From Coprinus comatus (taxonomy: Eukaryota > Basidiomycota > Agaricomycetes > Agaricales > Agaricaceae), in contig JAWPGT010000015.1 in assembly GCA_034638255.1 (NCBI GenBank), positions 62,001 through 126,000 of the forward strand: a stretch of 64,000 nt of DNA. The letters are read 5' to 3'. The notes under the pieces are model-generated. The model was not told the origin of the DNA. It did no database searches and worked only from the letters and a program-made list of their open reading frames with translations. A program made the position numbers and the translations under genes. Within the stretch, counting starts at the first letter, position 1. The number at the start of each line of letters is the position of its first letter. Shown in pieces: positions 48,550 through 60,190 of this stretch.

Positions 48550-50188
48550 ATGCTCACACTTAGTACCGGTTCTGCCTGCGACGTTTGTGCAGAAGAGTAT
48601 GGCCCTCAGTGCATGCCACATTCCATTCCCTGTGGTATGTTCAATTTTCCCCCTTTTCTGTCTTTTTTTCTTGTCTTTTTTTTTTTTTTTAACGACGGAA
48701 CAACAGGTCATGTTCTGTGCGCCAGCTGCTGCACAACCATTGTTGAAAAGACCTCCTCTCGGCTCCTACCTGCTTGTCCATTCTGTCGCGAGTCTTTTAG
48801 TGTTGACTCCGTCCGTCTCATCCGCATGGACTTTACCACTAGCGGTTGGAGCACCCCTCGCCGCTATCCTCAATATGATAGTGGCAGCGACTTTACCGGA
48901 GAGCTCCTCGCCAAGAGGACTGAACAGCTCCTCCGTTTTGACTCTGATTCCCGTTACAAGTCAGAGACCCGCCGCCTAGAGGACAAAGTGGCCAGGATTG
49001 CGGCGAAAAAATGTTCTGTAGAGGAAGTGTCTGCACTTCAGAAGGAACTCGAGAATTGGCTCAAGTCCGAGCGAGATGACCGAGTAAGTGTGGTTGTATG
49101 CGCGCGTATATGCATGTGTTGACTGGATTTTTCTAGACCTCATCTCTTTTCCTCAGCGCTGCGCTGCTGCGGGCAATTCTCATGAACCATTTGGCACATT
49201 CTGAGGCCAGTAAAATTGCAAAAACAAATGAAGCTAATTTGAAAAACAAAATCGATGAATCTGACCTAATGATTAATAAGTTGGAGACGGAAACGAAACG
49301 GTGCGTTTACTTTACTTAGCTGATTTTCCAGGGTCCCAACCTGACCTAACTTGTTCTAATCACCCCTTGTAACCTCTATAGCCAAGTGAGTCAATTTTAG
49401 CGTGAAACCTGGTCAATAACTGATGTGATCTTTTTCAGCGAACACTATACCAACAAAAAAGCCAGGAGTGCCAGCAGCTTCGTTCAGAAGTAGGCCAGCT
49501 GCGTTCAATCGTGACATCACTCGGCGGCACTCCTCCACCATCCATCACATCCTCCTCATCTGCCTCTGCCGCCGCCTCTGCCAACTCTTTGGCCGAACCT
49601 ACATCCCCCACCCGCGCTACCTCTCCGATTTCGCCTTTATCATCCAGATATAATTCTCTCCATTCTCGTTCCATCTCCATGTCCTCCAGACCTACTACAC
49701 CTGCCACCCCTTCGCCCCTTGCTAGGGCCCAGACTCCGGCCCCTTCAACATTTTCTCACTCTTCCTCTGTCAGAAGTCCTCCTATGAGATCAATGACACC
49801 TGCCGTTGGCATGGGAAGGTCCTATACTCCTGTTCCACTTTCTAGCAGGTCCATGACGCCTGGTCCGCAACATTACCAGTCTTCTGGTGCTCACTATTCC
49901 TCTGCTTCTGCGTCTGCTTATGCATCTCGTTCTCAGACACCCGCCCCTCATTCTCATTCCCAAGCCTATAGTAGTGCCCCTCTGATCCCTCCGAAACCTC
50001 GCCGACTTTCACACCCATCACCTCCAAAAATGATGGCGAGGACTACTAGTGAAGAAAAGGCTGAAGCACGAGAGCGGTGGATACCTCCCCCTGAAGCAAG
50101 AGGAGTGTTGGTAGAGACCGATGCTGGGTCCTACTACAAAAAGGTTAATGGAACTGCGCGACCCATGGGTATTAGTGCTAGAACCTAA
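48550..50188 (+). CDS. RING-finger protein with coiled coil and disordered tail
   Basis: Five exons, 48550..48634, 48707..49083, 49137..49300, 49382..49385, 49439..50188, give 459 residues. Residues 10-60 form a C3HC4-like RING (CDVC..CMPHSIPCGHVLCASCC..CPFC), split by intron 1 right before the His. RING domains usually make E3 ubiquitin ligases. Residues about 70-225 are charged and helical (LEDKVARIAAKKCSVEEVSALQ region, then KTNEANLKNKIDESDLMINK). The last 200 residues are Ser/Pro/Thr-rich with repeated SMTPG, SQTPAP and SRPTTP phrases, and end near EKAEARERWIPPPEARGVLV. The fourth exon is only 4 nt; without it the long last exon would be out of frame. Plus-strand CT-rich sequence follows the stop. 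Targets unknown. Confidence 0.8.
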
Positions 50189-51972
50189 ACCACCATCTAT
50201 ACCCATCTATTTACACGCCGAGCGTGTCGTCTCTTTTTTTGCTTTTGTTTCTTTTTCGCCTGACTCCATTTTGCAGGCATCTGTTGATACCTCACCGCGC
50301 CTCACACAATACCTATATGCGCTTTTTAATACCCTATCTCCTTGCTTTTTCTTTTCTTTTCAAGAACAGAACTCTGACACTACTTTCGATCTATCTTATA
50401 GTAGGTACCTATTAACCTAGTCTTATTTACTGAGTCTTATCTGTCCGCTCTGTTGGCCTTTATCAAAAGGTCGTCGTCTCCATAGATTTCATTTTTCTGG
50501 TTACTTCTATCTCTCTATCTAGTATTATCTTTTTTCTATCTTCCTGTAGCCTTGGATTCTTTTTCTCTTCCACCTCGTGTTTTCCTTTTTTCGTTTTTGC
50601 TTGTCCATCCGTCCCCTTTGATTGTTATCCGCTTGATTCTTGCCCCCTTCCCCCATTCTTTGCCGGCGATATCATATCCTTCCATTCGCATTCATTCATC
50701 GTGTTGGCGTCGTTTGACGCCCCATCTATGGCATATGCTCTCACTCTTTTATTCTCTACTTATGTCCTTCCATGCATATGCCCATTATGACTTATGTTTT
50801 GTTTTTTTTGCTCTTGTGTGATGAATAATGTTGTTTGGGTTCGGGTTGTTGGACGCTGTGTGCCTGAGGTTATTCTCTCGGCTTTTCTTTCGTCTTCGGT
50901 GAAAAAGTAGAGTACTAGACGTTATTTATTCTTCATGTTTCGGTACTTATAATTGCTATTTGCCTGTTACTACATATTTCGAATGGCTACAACTTGTCTA
51001 TACGATTTCAAGGGCCAAAGGATTTTCAAGGAAATTTGAACCGAGATTCTTGCCTGGTACGTATTGCATCTGTGAACCAATGTGATTAATGGGAGAGATA
51101 TTTAGTTTAACAACTGGAATTAAGTTATTTGGACAATAAACTGAATAGAGGGATTTCGCGTATCATAAAGGAAGTCTTGTTAAGTATGCATCTGGTATGC
51201 AAGGACACGTATACCAGGAATCCTCTGGAATGATATAGTATTAATAATAACCGACGCGTATGTGATTTTGACCCATCTGTATTTGGGTATGGGTATAGGT
51301 GTGGGTATGAGATTGAATAGCCTAAGAAGGCTTTGTGAGAGTGAGAGTGAGAGAAAATGTATAGGTAAGTTTTGACAAGCCTGGGTGTGGTAAAAGTACT
51401 AATAGGTATGATATAGATGAGACCGTTTTTTTTCCCCTTATAAATAGACCTAGAATGGTGGATACCATGCCATGTGTATATGAACTCTTGATGTAGATGA
51501 TTTTTGATGGGACATATGGTTGTCTGAGAAACGAGATATATCTTTGGGTGTGGAAAAAAAAAGATGGAGCTTAAGATTCGTACGGAGAAATGTCTCGGTG
51601 GAAATTTATTTTTGGGGTTGGGGGTTGTTAGTTATATATATATGCAATTGGCATTGGTTCGGTGGGAAATAAGAAATAGAAGCTGTGTACTTGGAGTTTT
51701 TTTTTTTGGGGGGGTATTTACTATTTACAGGATTGTAGAAACTCCTTCCCTATGACGCTTAAAACCTAGGAAAAATCATTACATGTCGGATGAAATGCAG
51801 AAAACAGCATCGAAGTCGACGTGGCGAACCGGATGACACGCGCGTAATAGATTCAGAGAAGAAATGGTACAGTAATAATATACGGGAAGCAACATATCCA
51901 TGAATCAACTATGAATCGATTATAATATACATATGTCAGTGGGTCTCATATGGTCGTTAACATTTTTTATAT
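50189..51972. other. Intergenic stretch after the RING gene
   Basis: First about 650 bp are very pyrimidine-rich, likely 3' UTR and flank. No gene is supported in the remainder. Confidence 0.6.
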
Positions 51973-54059
51973 TCACTCCATTAGATCCGAATTTCTTATA
52001 ATTTTCTGTGCCGTCTTCGATCTTGGTGTGATTCTGCATTGAAGATTCGCGGGGTACCTATTGATATATTATCATCAATCAGCTCTGGACATAATGAATA
52101 AAAACAACGAACGAGAGTAGTCCACCAGTCATTTCTGGCACATTACTAACTTCATTTCCATCCTTGTCCAAACTGGGTCGGATGTCAAACACACAAAGAA
52201 TATGCGAGATTATTGCAAATAATGAATCATTGGCAAAGAAACGTCCTGGGCAGATACGTCTACCATAGCCAAATGCAGTTACAGAGTCAGGTACTTCAGG
52301 ATTGAGTTTTCCATTTATCAGAAATCGATCGGGATTGAAAGTAAATGGGTCAGGATATACTTCCGGATCGTGAAGAATCGCCCTGTATTTACTTTTATAA
52401 ATGTACCTGTTTCCCGAAAAGATGTGCAACTATCATACCAGGAGTTTCCAATCACTATTGTGCCTTTGGGAATATAATAACCATTATACTCGTCGCTGGC
52501 CGTACACATGTGTGGGATGCCTGGGAGGTAGGTAAGAATTGGAAAATACACAAAATGAGAATGTTTGCGTATATACCAATTGGACCAACCAACTGCCATC
52601 TGAGGGCTTCCTTAATCAAAGCATTGAGGTATGGTAGGTTTGGCCTATCGCTGAATTCAGGTAATCTTCCTTCGAGAACAATGTCAAGTTCAGTTTGAGC
52701 CTTCTTCTGGACCTCAGGATACAACGCCATGGCCATAAAAAAGATTTCAGTGGTTGATAGAGTCTAATCAGCATTCAGATCTGTGTCATTCAGACGACTG
52801 ATGAAGATGAAAGAATGTCTCACAGTGTCAGCACCCGCTGCATAGTAGTATCAATGTTAATGTGATGGATACTGGTAGTCTAGGACGAAAAACAACTCAC
52901 CAACATAAGAAACTCCGCACACATTTCTAGCAATCGTTTCCTCTTCGGCACGATTAAATGCCTCTTTATCCGGAAATTTATCTATTAAAGATGTCGCTAT
53001 AGAAGGTATCGCTATACCCTTTCGCTTTATTCACAGTCATGTCAGATTGAAAACGCAAAAAAAAAAGGTAACATTCTCAACTTACTACTTCCTCTTCGAC
53101 TTGATCGAATGGTTTGTTTATGGCAAGATCTGTTGCACGTCTCCAACGTTCCGCTTGTCGTTTCCAGCCTGCTCCAGGAAACCAGCTAGGAATATATTTC
53201 ATAACTGGAATAAAATCAACTAGAAATGAACCAGGGGTTCCAGCTTTTGCGAGAGCACCAAGTGCTTCCTCCACGTTTTGAACGTAATGCTCGTCTCTGT
53301 CATTAACTGTAATACCATAAGCACTCTTCATAACTGTTGCAGCAAACGAGCTAGTAGAAAGTTAAAATATTAATATGACAACATCCATGAGAATAACCTA
53401 TTTACTGACAGCCGTATATGATCTTTATATTGTTCAGGAGAATCCAAAAGCCTGCGAATGAAGGCACGAGATGCACTTATATGAACTGGATGAAATGTGT
53501 GAACAATATTGGGATGGAAATAATCATGAAAAGAGCGACGATGACGGCGCCACCAATCTCCGTAACGAATGAAGGCAAAGTTGAATTTCCAATGAGACCT
53601 AGAGTATCGTCATGAAATCCCAAGGGAGTAAATTGGTTTGAAATGTTACAAACATTTCAACAAGCATGGGCATGCGAACTCGATCGGAATAGTTGGATGA
53701 TCGTTTTTCGAAAAGTTCATATGTTGCCTCGCGTGTTCCGAGTACCAGGAACCGTTGACCAGTGACTTCGAAGTATACCATGTCACCTGCAAAAATTTTA
53801 GCTTGATTATTTTATGACACGATGCAGTTATCCACGTACCATACTTCTTGCACCACTTGTCATAGGTAATCCAAGGATGCGATCTTGGATATGTAAGAAG
53901 ACTTCCAATGATTGGATATCCTTTTGGGCCGGGTGGTAAAGGGAGTCGGTTTGGGTTGTCCCTGCGATCCTGAACATAGAGATGAAGTCTCCAGATCACA
54001 AAGATACCACCTAGGGCAAGCAGAAGAGAGGGAGGACTAAGGATATCGTATAGATCCAT
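51973..54059 (-). CDS. Cytochrome P450 copy D, intact
   Basis: Microsomal-type monooxygenase of about 520 residues in ten exons, all phases closing. It has an N-terminal membrane anchor (about residues 8-27), the LPLPPGPKGYPIIG hinge (about 40-52), FIRYGDWWRRHRR (C helix), PSWFPGAGWKRQ, AGADT (I helix oxygen-activation site), KEALRW (ExxR), FSDRPNLPYLNALI and the heme loop FGYGRRICPGRFF. After a final intron with a GTTCGT donor the protein ends YPANLQCRITPRSKTAQ then KIIRNSDLME. P450s of this group oxidise hydrophobic small molecules in the ER with a P450 reductase; the substrate is unknown. The closest relative here is copy B, in inverted orientation about 15 kb away. The next gene upstream on the same strand is copy E. 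Confidence 0.9.
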
Positions 54060-55070
54060 GGGATTAAATTGTGCATTAACTTAAAAATTCTGTGTTTTAT
54101 AGGATGTATGTATATGGGAGTCGCATGATCGTCAAGACATTCCGAACCCATGACCAAGAAGCTGGCCATAACAAGAAACTTGGACAGTCCCGGCGATTTG
54201 GTTGTTGCTTTGGTCTATGTCTTCAGTACCCGAGTATACCAGGGGATGGACCTGTTCGTGGCGTTGTAAAAATGATACCGACGTCCTCGGACCAACATTT
54301 CTGACAAAGGTGCCCAAAAAAATGGTTAATAGACCTATGAAACTCAAGAAGCACCGGCTTGGCGAAGCGTTGGGGCATCACCAAATTCACATTCCTTAAA
54401 TTGTAGGTTATGGTAGAGGCTGACTTTGAAGTACTCAAGACGAGCATTGTGGTGAAGAAATGACAGGCGTGTGTATGAGTTGAGGTGTCCATGAATACAA
54501 CTGAACGGGTTCCCCGGTGATAGTGGTGCTAGTGAGAACCAGCCACTGGATATTTGTTGATCGGGTGTAGTTACTGAGAACAAATATTTTGATTACGTAA
54601 CCCATAGTTTTTCCTCCCATAGGATCACCAAGAGAAATGAGGCTTCTCCTGCCCAGTGGAATTAGAATAAATGCAAGGCGTCAACCGCCGAAAGAAGCTG
54701 TTATTTACAAATACCTTGACAGTGTGCTTCATGGCTTTGAAGCGCGCAATGATCTAGTTTGTCGGATTTTCAGGGGATTTGACTACCCAGCACAAATACC
54801 TGATGATTTTATGAAAAGGTCTTCCCTGATCTTCAGTCAGGCTTCAACGTAAAGGATGGAATTAGACGAAATGAAAGATAGTGTAGATGCAGATACAAAC
54901 GATAAAATTAAATCCTGGCGTTCACGTTTTTCAATCCGACCCTGAGTATATGTATATGCAAGGGTATATACTTGGTATACTAGACAAAGGCGAAAAAAAA
55001 AAACAAGCTGCTAAATAGCCGAAAATGAGTGACGGAGAAGGGGGTATTGTTTAATGTTTTTTGATCCATT
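54060..55070. other. Intergenic stretch between P450 copies E and D
   Basis: Holds the promoter region of copy D; the part up to about 54295 matches the upstream DNA of copy B in inverted orientation. No gene is supported in the rest. Confidence 0.6.
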
Positions 55071-57182
55071 TTAATCCATAAATTCTGTGTTCTTGATAAG
55101 TTCTATAGCCGATGTGGATCTAGGTGTGATTCTGCATTGGAAAGGAAGAGGGGCCCTAATTATAGCAGTGCGTCAGCCATAAGCACAAATGAAAACATGA
55201 ACAACGTAGAGATGCGTACGAAATTAAACCAGAAGACATCTCAGGTACGACCAAAATATCCTTTCCATTCTCATCAACAGCGGGACGAATCTCAAACACA
55301 CTTAAAACGTGTGCAATAGCGATAAAAAGAGAATTTTCAGCAAAGAATCGACCTGGACAAATACGTCTACCATATCCGAAAGCTGCAACTGCGGGATCTC
55401 GAATTGATGGATTAATTTTTCCATCTTTTAAGAATCGTTCGGGGTTGTAGTCGAGTGGCTCTTTGTATTGTTCCGAATCGTGAAGCATTGACCTATATAC
55501 AGCAAATGGTTAAAATTACGTGGTTTGGGATGTGAAAAGGAACCGTACCAAGAGTTTCCGATGACGTATGTGCCTTTAGGAATGTAATAGCCGTTGTACT
55601 CGTCACCTTCGGTACATGTATGGACAATGGCTAGTTAAAAATTGCACATTTAAAACTACATTTGATGAATATGGATTGTTGTTATTACTTACCATTTGGT
55701 GCAACAGGGTTCCATCGGAGAGATTCCTTTACCAAAGCATTAACATAAGGCAGATTTGGTCGATCAGAAAATTCTGGTAATCTTCCTCCAAGAACAGAAT
55801 CAAGTTCGGCTTGGGCCTTTTTTTGATACTGGGGATGAAGAGACATGGCCAAGAAGAATGATTGAATAATTGAAAGAGTCTAGCATTCGACATTTGGTTA
55901 GAGAGCTTCCAACGCGAAATTATAGGAAGGCCTTACGGTCTCGGCCCCGCCTGAATTCCAAGAAGGACGACATCGAGAGTGAGGAATAATTAAAAGCACA
56001 GACGTTGAAATTGACGTACCGACGAAAGCTGATAAACAGGTACTATCCGGGATGGTATCATATTTTGGTTTAGCTTTTCCCTTTTCAGATTCTTCCTCAA
56101 TCAAACGTGTAGCAACAGAAGGAACCGCATTTCCCGCTCCCTATAATTCAAAGTCTCGGTCACAAATCATCGACAACCATTAAGTGCGACGCTTACCAGC
56201 TCCTTTTTAACTTGTTCAATAGGTTCACGGGACACGCGTTCATTAATATCAGCCCAATGCTCAGCTTTGCGTTTCCAGGCGGCTCCAGGGAACCAACTAG
56301 GAATATGCTTCATGGCAGGGATGAAATCAACCAAGAATGCACCGGGGTTTCCAGCTTCTGATAATCCTGCAAGTGCTTCTTCAATAAGATGCATATATGG
56401 ATCATCTTTCCCTTTCACATCAATACCATACGAAATTTTGATGATTGTAGAAGCGAACATGCTACAAATTAGAACAAATTAGAACAGCCAGACAATGACA
56501 AGAAGGATACATGGTAGTGGCAATTTGTTACGTACAGATGAATGTGATCTCTGAATTGTTCGGGAGTGTCCAGAAGCCAACGGAGGAAGACACGAGTAGT
56601 TCCTACTTGAATTGGCTGGTATTGTTGGACAACATTAGGATGGAATTGTGAGTGGAAGGCACGTCTGTGAGTGCGCCAACGATCTCCGTAAGGCATAAGT
56701 GCCAGAATATTATCCCAATGCATCCTGCAGTACGCACACATAGTTAGAGTCTTAATTAACGAAGCAAAAAAAAAAAAACACGAACAGGTCCATAAGCATG
56801 GGCAAATGGGGTCGGTCTGAGTAGTTCGAGGACCGTTTCTCGAAAAGGTCATAAGCTATCTCGCGGTTTCCAACAATGAGGAATGGTTGACCAAACACGT
56901 TGAGGTATATGAGACCACCTGCCAGCGGTGAATCATTTTAGAACCTTTAAGTGCTCAAGATAACCGCTACTCACCATAAAGCTTCATCAATTTATCATAA
57001 GCCAACCAAGGCTTAGTTATCCGGAAATCAAGCAAGTTTCCGATGAGAGGGTATGCTTTTGGACCAGGTGGAAGAGGTAAACCATTAGGATTGGCTTGAC
57101 GATTCTGGGCACCGACACGAAGTCTCCACAGAGCAATAAGCCCCCCAAGAATAGCAGAGTAGAACTTGAGGTTGCAATCCAT
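55071..57182 (-). CDS. Cytochrome P450 copy E, intact
   Basis: Ten exons with the same intron positions as copy D, all in phase, about 525 residues. Anchor MDCNLKFYSAILGGLIALWR, hinge LPLPPGPKAYPLIGN, LMPYGDRWRTHRRAFHSQ, PSWFPGAAWKRK, I-helix VGGAET, K-helix KESLRW (ExxR) and heme loop FGYGRRICPGRFFAEN. The last intron (GTACGC donor) leads to APLPFQCRITPRSTSAIELI and a stop at 55071-55073. A Lys-rich insert (EESEKGKAKPKYD) lies before the I helix. Clearly diverged from A, B and D, closer in wording to the broken copy F (FHSQFHP, SDRPHLP). A catalytically competent enzyme is expected; substrate unknown. Confidence 0.9.
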
Positions 57183-59212
57183 TGGTAGTCAAGTTAGTAG
57201 AAAAGGTAGGGAAAAGGGGGTGCTAGTTTTCTTCGTTATGTTCTTATACTGTTCTCAATCCTTGACAGGGTTAACATGAAGACGTTCCCGGAACTGTGTC
57301 ATTTTCGTCAGGGGTCTTGTGTTCGTACGTTAACAGAAGATACTTCAATTGGGTACGGTTCGTTTGGTTATGTAATAAATGATTCCCCTGGGCAGAAAAC
57401 TCCTCATGTACTTACGAGATTTTAAATTGTAAACACAAGGGTCCCATTGGTCTAGATTTGGCTCCAACAAGCGACCGACAAAAAATACCCCAGAGTCGGA
57501 AAGTTCATGAGCGCTCGGAGGCATCATTTAAAATAAAACATGTAAAATTAGCAGACCAGCAGAGGATGACTTTACGTATAGACTTTAGCTCAACTCTTGA
57601 GTGTGTTGTTATATACCGTCAATTATTTATCGTTGTGTGGACATGTGACAACACTATGTAGTTGTAACAGGGTCCCACAATTGTATAAGAGTGAAGTTAT
57701 GTATGTGGTATAGCGCGGTATCAGGAGATACCACCTGATAACATGTAGACAATATCCAAGATGTTGACAACTAAACAAGAGCGACTATAGCAATTGGCGT
57801 GCAATGTTGTTAAGTTGGTTCAGTGGCGCTTCTGAACTGTTGGAATACAGGTGTATCAGGGCCATAAATTCATCGATCACTGATGATATCATGATTGCTA
57901 GATAGCTCTCCCCGAAGGAAAGGATCACCTGTCCTGAATGTCATACCCAATATACTACTTATATATCAATATACCTCTTCGTATTTCTATTACTCATTGC
58001 GGCCAGCAAGAAAACCTCCTCAGGCTCCCCTTGTTGACATGAATGTTTATAACGTTAACAAGACACTGAATGTCCCTACAGGTTTCCCCGATCCCAAATT
58101 GGAGCCAATCCACCAGAGCAAAAATTTCACTTGCTCTTAGTATGTTTCCAAGGGTAGCTCATCGGACCTGTAAAGGAATTTGCAGGCTTTTGTAAGCCTA
58201 CTTAAAACGCGAGTATTATTCGGTGAGTACTAAAAAAGGCCAATGTTCCGTCACGACGACGATTGTTCCTGAAAAACACTGTAATGTGCGACAAGGAAAC
58301 TGTACGGCCATAACGTTAAGGTATGATCCATCTCCTCATCTCGTAGCTCTACTCCATTTCAAATATTAATCCGACTTCTGTTGGTATTTCTGGACAATAT
58401 TCCGAACGTACCTCGACTTCATATATATATGCGTGTGGAAAAACCCCAATGTCAAAATCTGATTCTCTGTGAAACATATAGGATTCCGTTTGTTCATTGC
58501 CAATAGTAACCGAACGAGCTGTCACAACTTCATGCATCATACGTGAAGCAAGCCTTATCGCCATGGCTGACAGAAAGAATGTCAAATATGAATATTTATG
58601 AGATCGATCCTTGGAATAGGTGATAAAGTGTTCTTCTGTTCTTTACAATAACCATGGTCCTGTCAACGTCTCAGTACTCAGTGCCCGGTAATGATGATCG
58701 ACGTCGGGAATAATGGCAATCCACCAATAGTCTGTCTATACTTGGATATCGCCCTCTCTTTCTTTTTTCCCAATGCATAAATTACTGTCGTGTAGGTCCA
58801 CCGTCACGCATGTTCTCCCAGCTATTTTGATTCTTATCATATTCCAAAGCAGCAACGGCCGCGGAAAAAAATCAGGAATACCTTCCAAGTGTCCCTAATG
58901 ATCGATAAGATATCTATAAAACATCATCTGATCAGTTCTAGAATTATCATCATCCAATGACAACGACTTGATCACAATCTCTCCCTTCTGGAACAAGAAA
59001 ATAACGAATCCTATCCTACTATGTCGGTCTCGCTAACTGCGCCTGATCTCCTTTGGCTTCGATTAGTTTGATTTAGAACGGGGCACGGGCACTTGTAACA
59101 CATAAGCAAGGGGTTGTTAGAAACTGATTCAAAAAAGGGGTTTGTTGTTTCTCCACCTCTTCTGAATCTCCCTACCACTACCCCCTTGTACCTTCTCTTC
59201 TACTCTGTAAAC
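57183..59212. other. Intergenic stretch
   Basis: No gene with support in 2 kb. Frames at 57895-58140 (+) and 58349-58585 (-) are open but have no motif or splice partners. Holds the start regions of copy E and of the cyanase-like gene. Confidence 0.5.
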
Positions 59213-59618
59213 ATGCCCACTGATCCCAAGTGCTCTGCTGTCGCCTCTGGTCTGAAAAACAGTGGTTAGTATATATCCTGGCCCAAGTTAGAACTTCGTT
59301 ACTCAAATTGGTCTTCACAGGATTGACCTACGCTTCACTCGCAAAAAAGATCGGCTCTACTGAAGCCCGTGTTGCTGATAGTCAGTTAAAATTCTTTCGC
59401 ATACCCATCGTTCAAAGCGCATATTGATACGGATGGTTGTTTAGTCTGCAGTGGTAATGACAAGCCTACGGATGATGAGTTCAAGCGTCTTGCAGCTGCT
59501 TTGGGCATGACCGATGTTAGTTCTTCAATTATTATCCTCGCCAAGATGAAGTAGATTATAACCCATGATTCATTTGTGCATATAGGTACCTCACACTGGT
59601 GCTCATACCACCAAATAA
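59213..59618 (+). CDS. Small cyanase N-domain-like helical protein
   Basis: Four exons, 59213..59264, 59321..59380, 59445..59515 and 59586..59618, join in phase to 71 residues ending TGAHTTK. The centre reads GLTYASLAKKIGSTEARVAD followed by ICSGNDKPTDDEFKRLAAAL, which resembles the N-terminal helix bundle of cyanate hydratase (CynS: GLTFEDIAK-like, then KPTxxE). The C-terminal catalytic domain with its Arg, Glu and Ser is missing, so no cyanate breakdown is expected; a stand-alone DNA-binding-like or regulatory role is possible. It is too short for standard gene finding, but four consistent splice events in one frame support it. It stands alone, downstream of an empty stretch. Confidence 0.7.
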
Positions 59619-60190
59619 ATAAATAATGACCACTGTGCTTCATGTCAATGTATTATCAATATCAAAATATCAAAATCTTAACATGTATCATCATCGCCCA
59701 ACCAAATATATCTTACAAAGACCGTTCTGAAGATGTATCAAAATGAAATGGATAGATGTCAGCCTGAGATGTATAATCAATCATCAGTTATTCCCGAGTC
59801 ATAGTTCTATACTTCTTTCTTACTGCCACAAACACACGTTCAAGTTCATCTAACAATGCTTAAAAGAATAATATCAGTATTCGTATTTGCACTCGGTAGA
59901 CTATGCAACTATCGATTTATAGTTATGCGGATATACATTGGTCATATGGGTTCGTAAATAAGTACTTATTAAGGTACGTCATAAATTGTAATATTACAAA
60001 CGATTTGTGCCGGAATCTGTCAAATTGCAAGATAGTTCTGTTGGAAAGACAAAACGAAAACGAGATTCAAACGATGAAAGCAATGCAAAGCGTTCCTCGT
60101 CCAGAGAAAAATAAAAGGTAATAGTTCCCGTGAATGCCAGGGATAGAAAAATGTTAATTAGGTCTTGGGAGGAGAGAGACGAGAGACTGG
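59619..60190. other. Convergent intergenic space
   Basis: Between the cyanase-like gene (plus) and GLE1 (minus). AT-rich, no gene supported. Confidence 0.6.
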
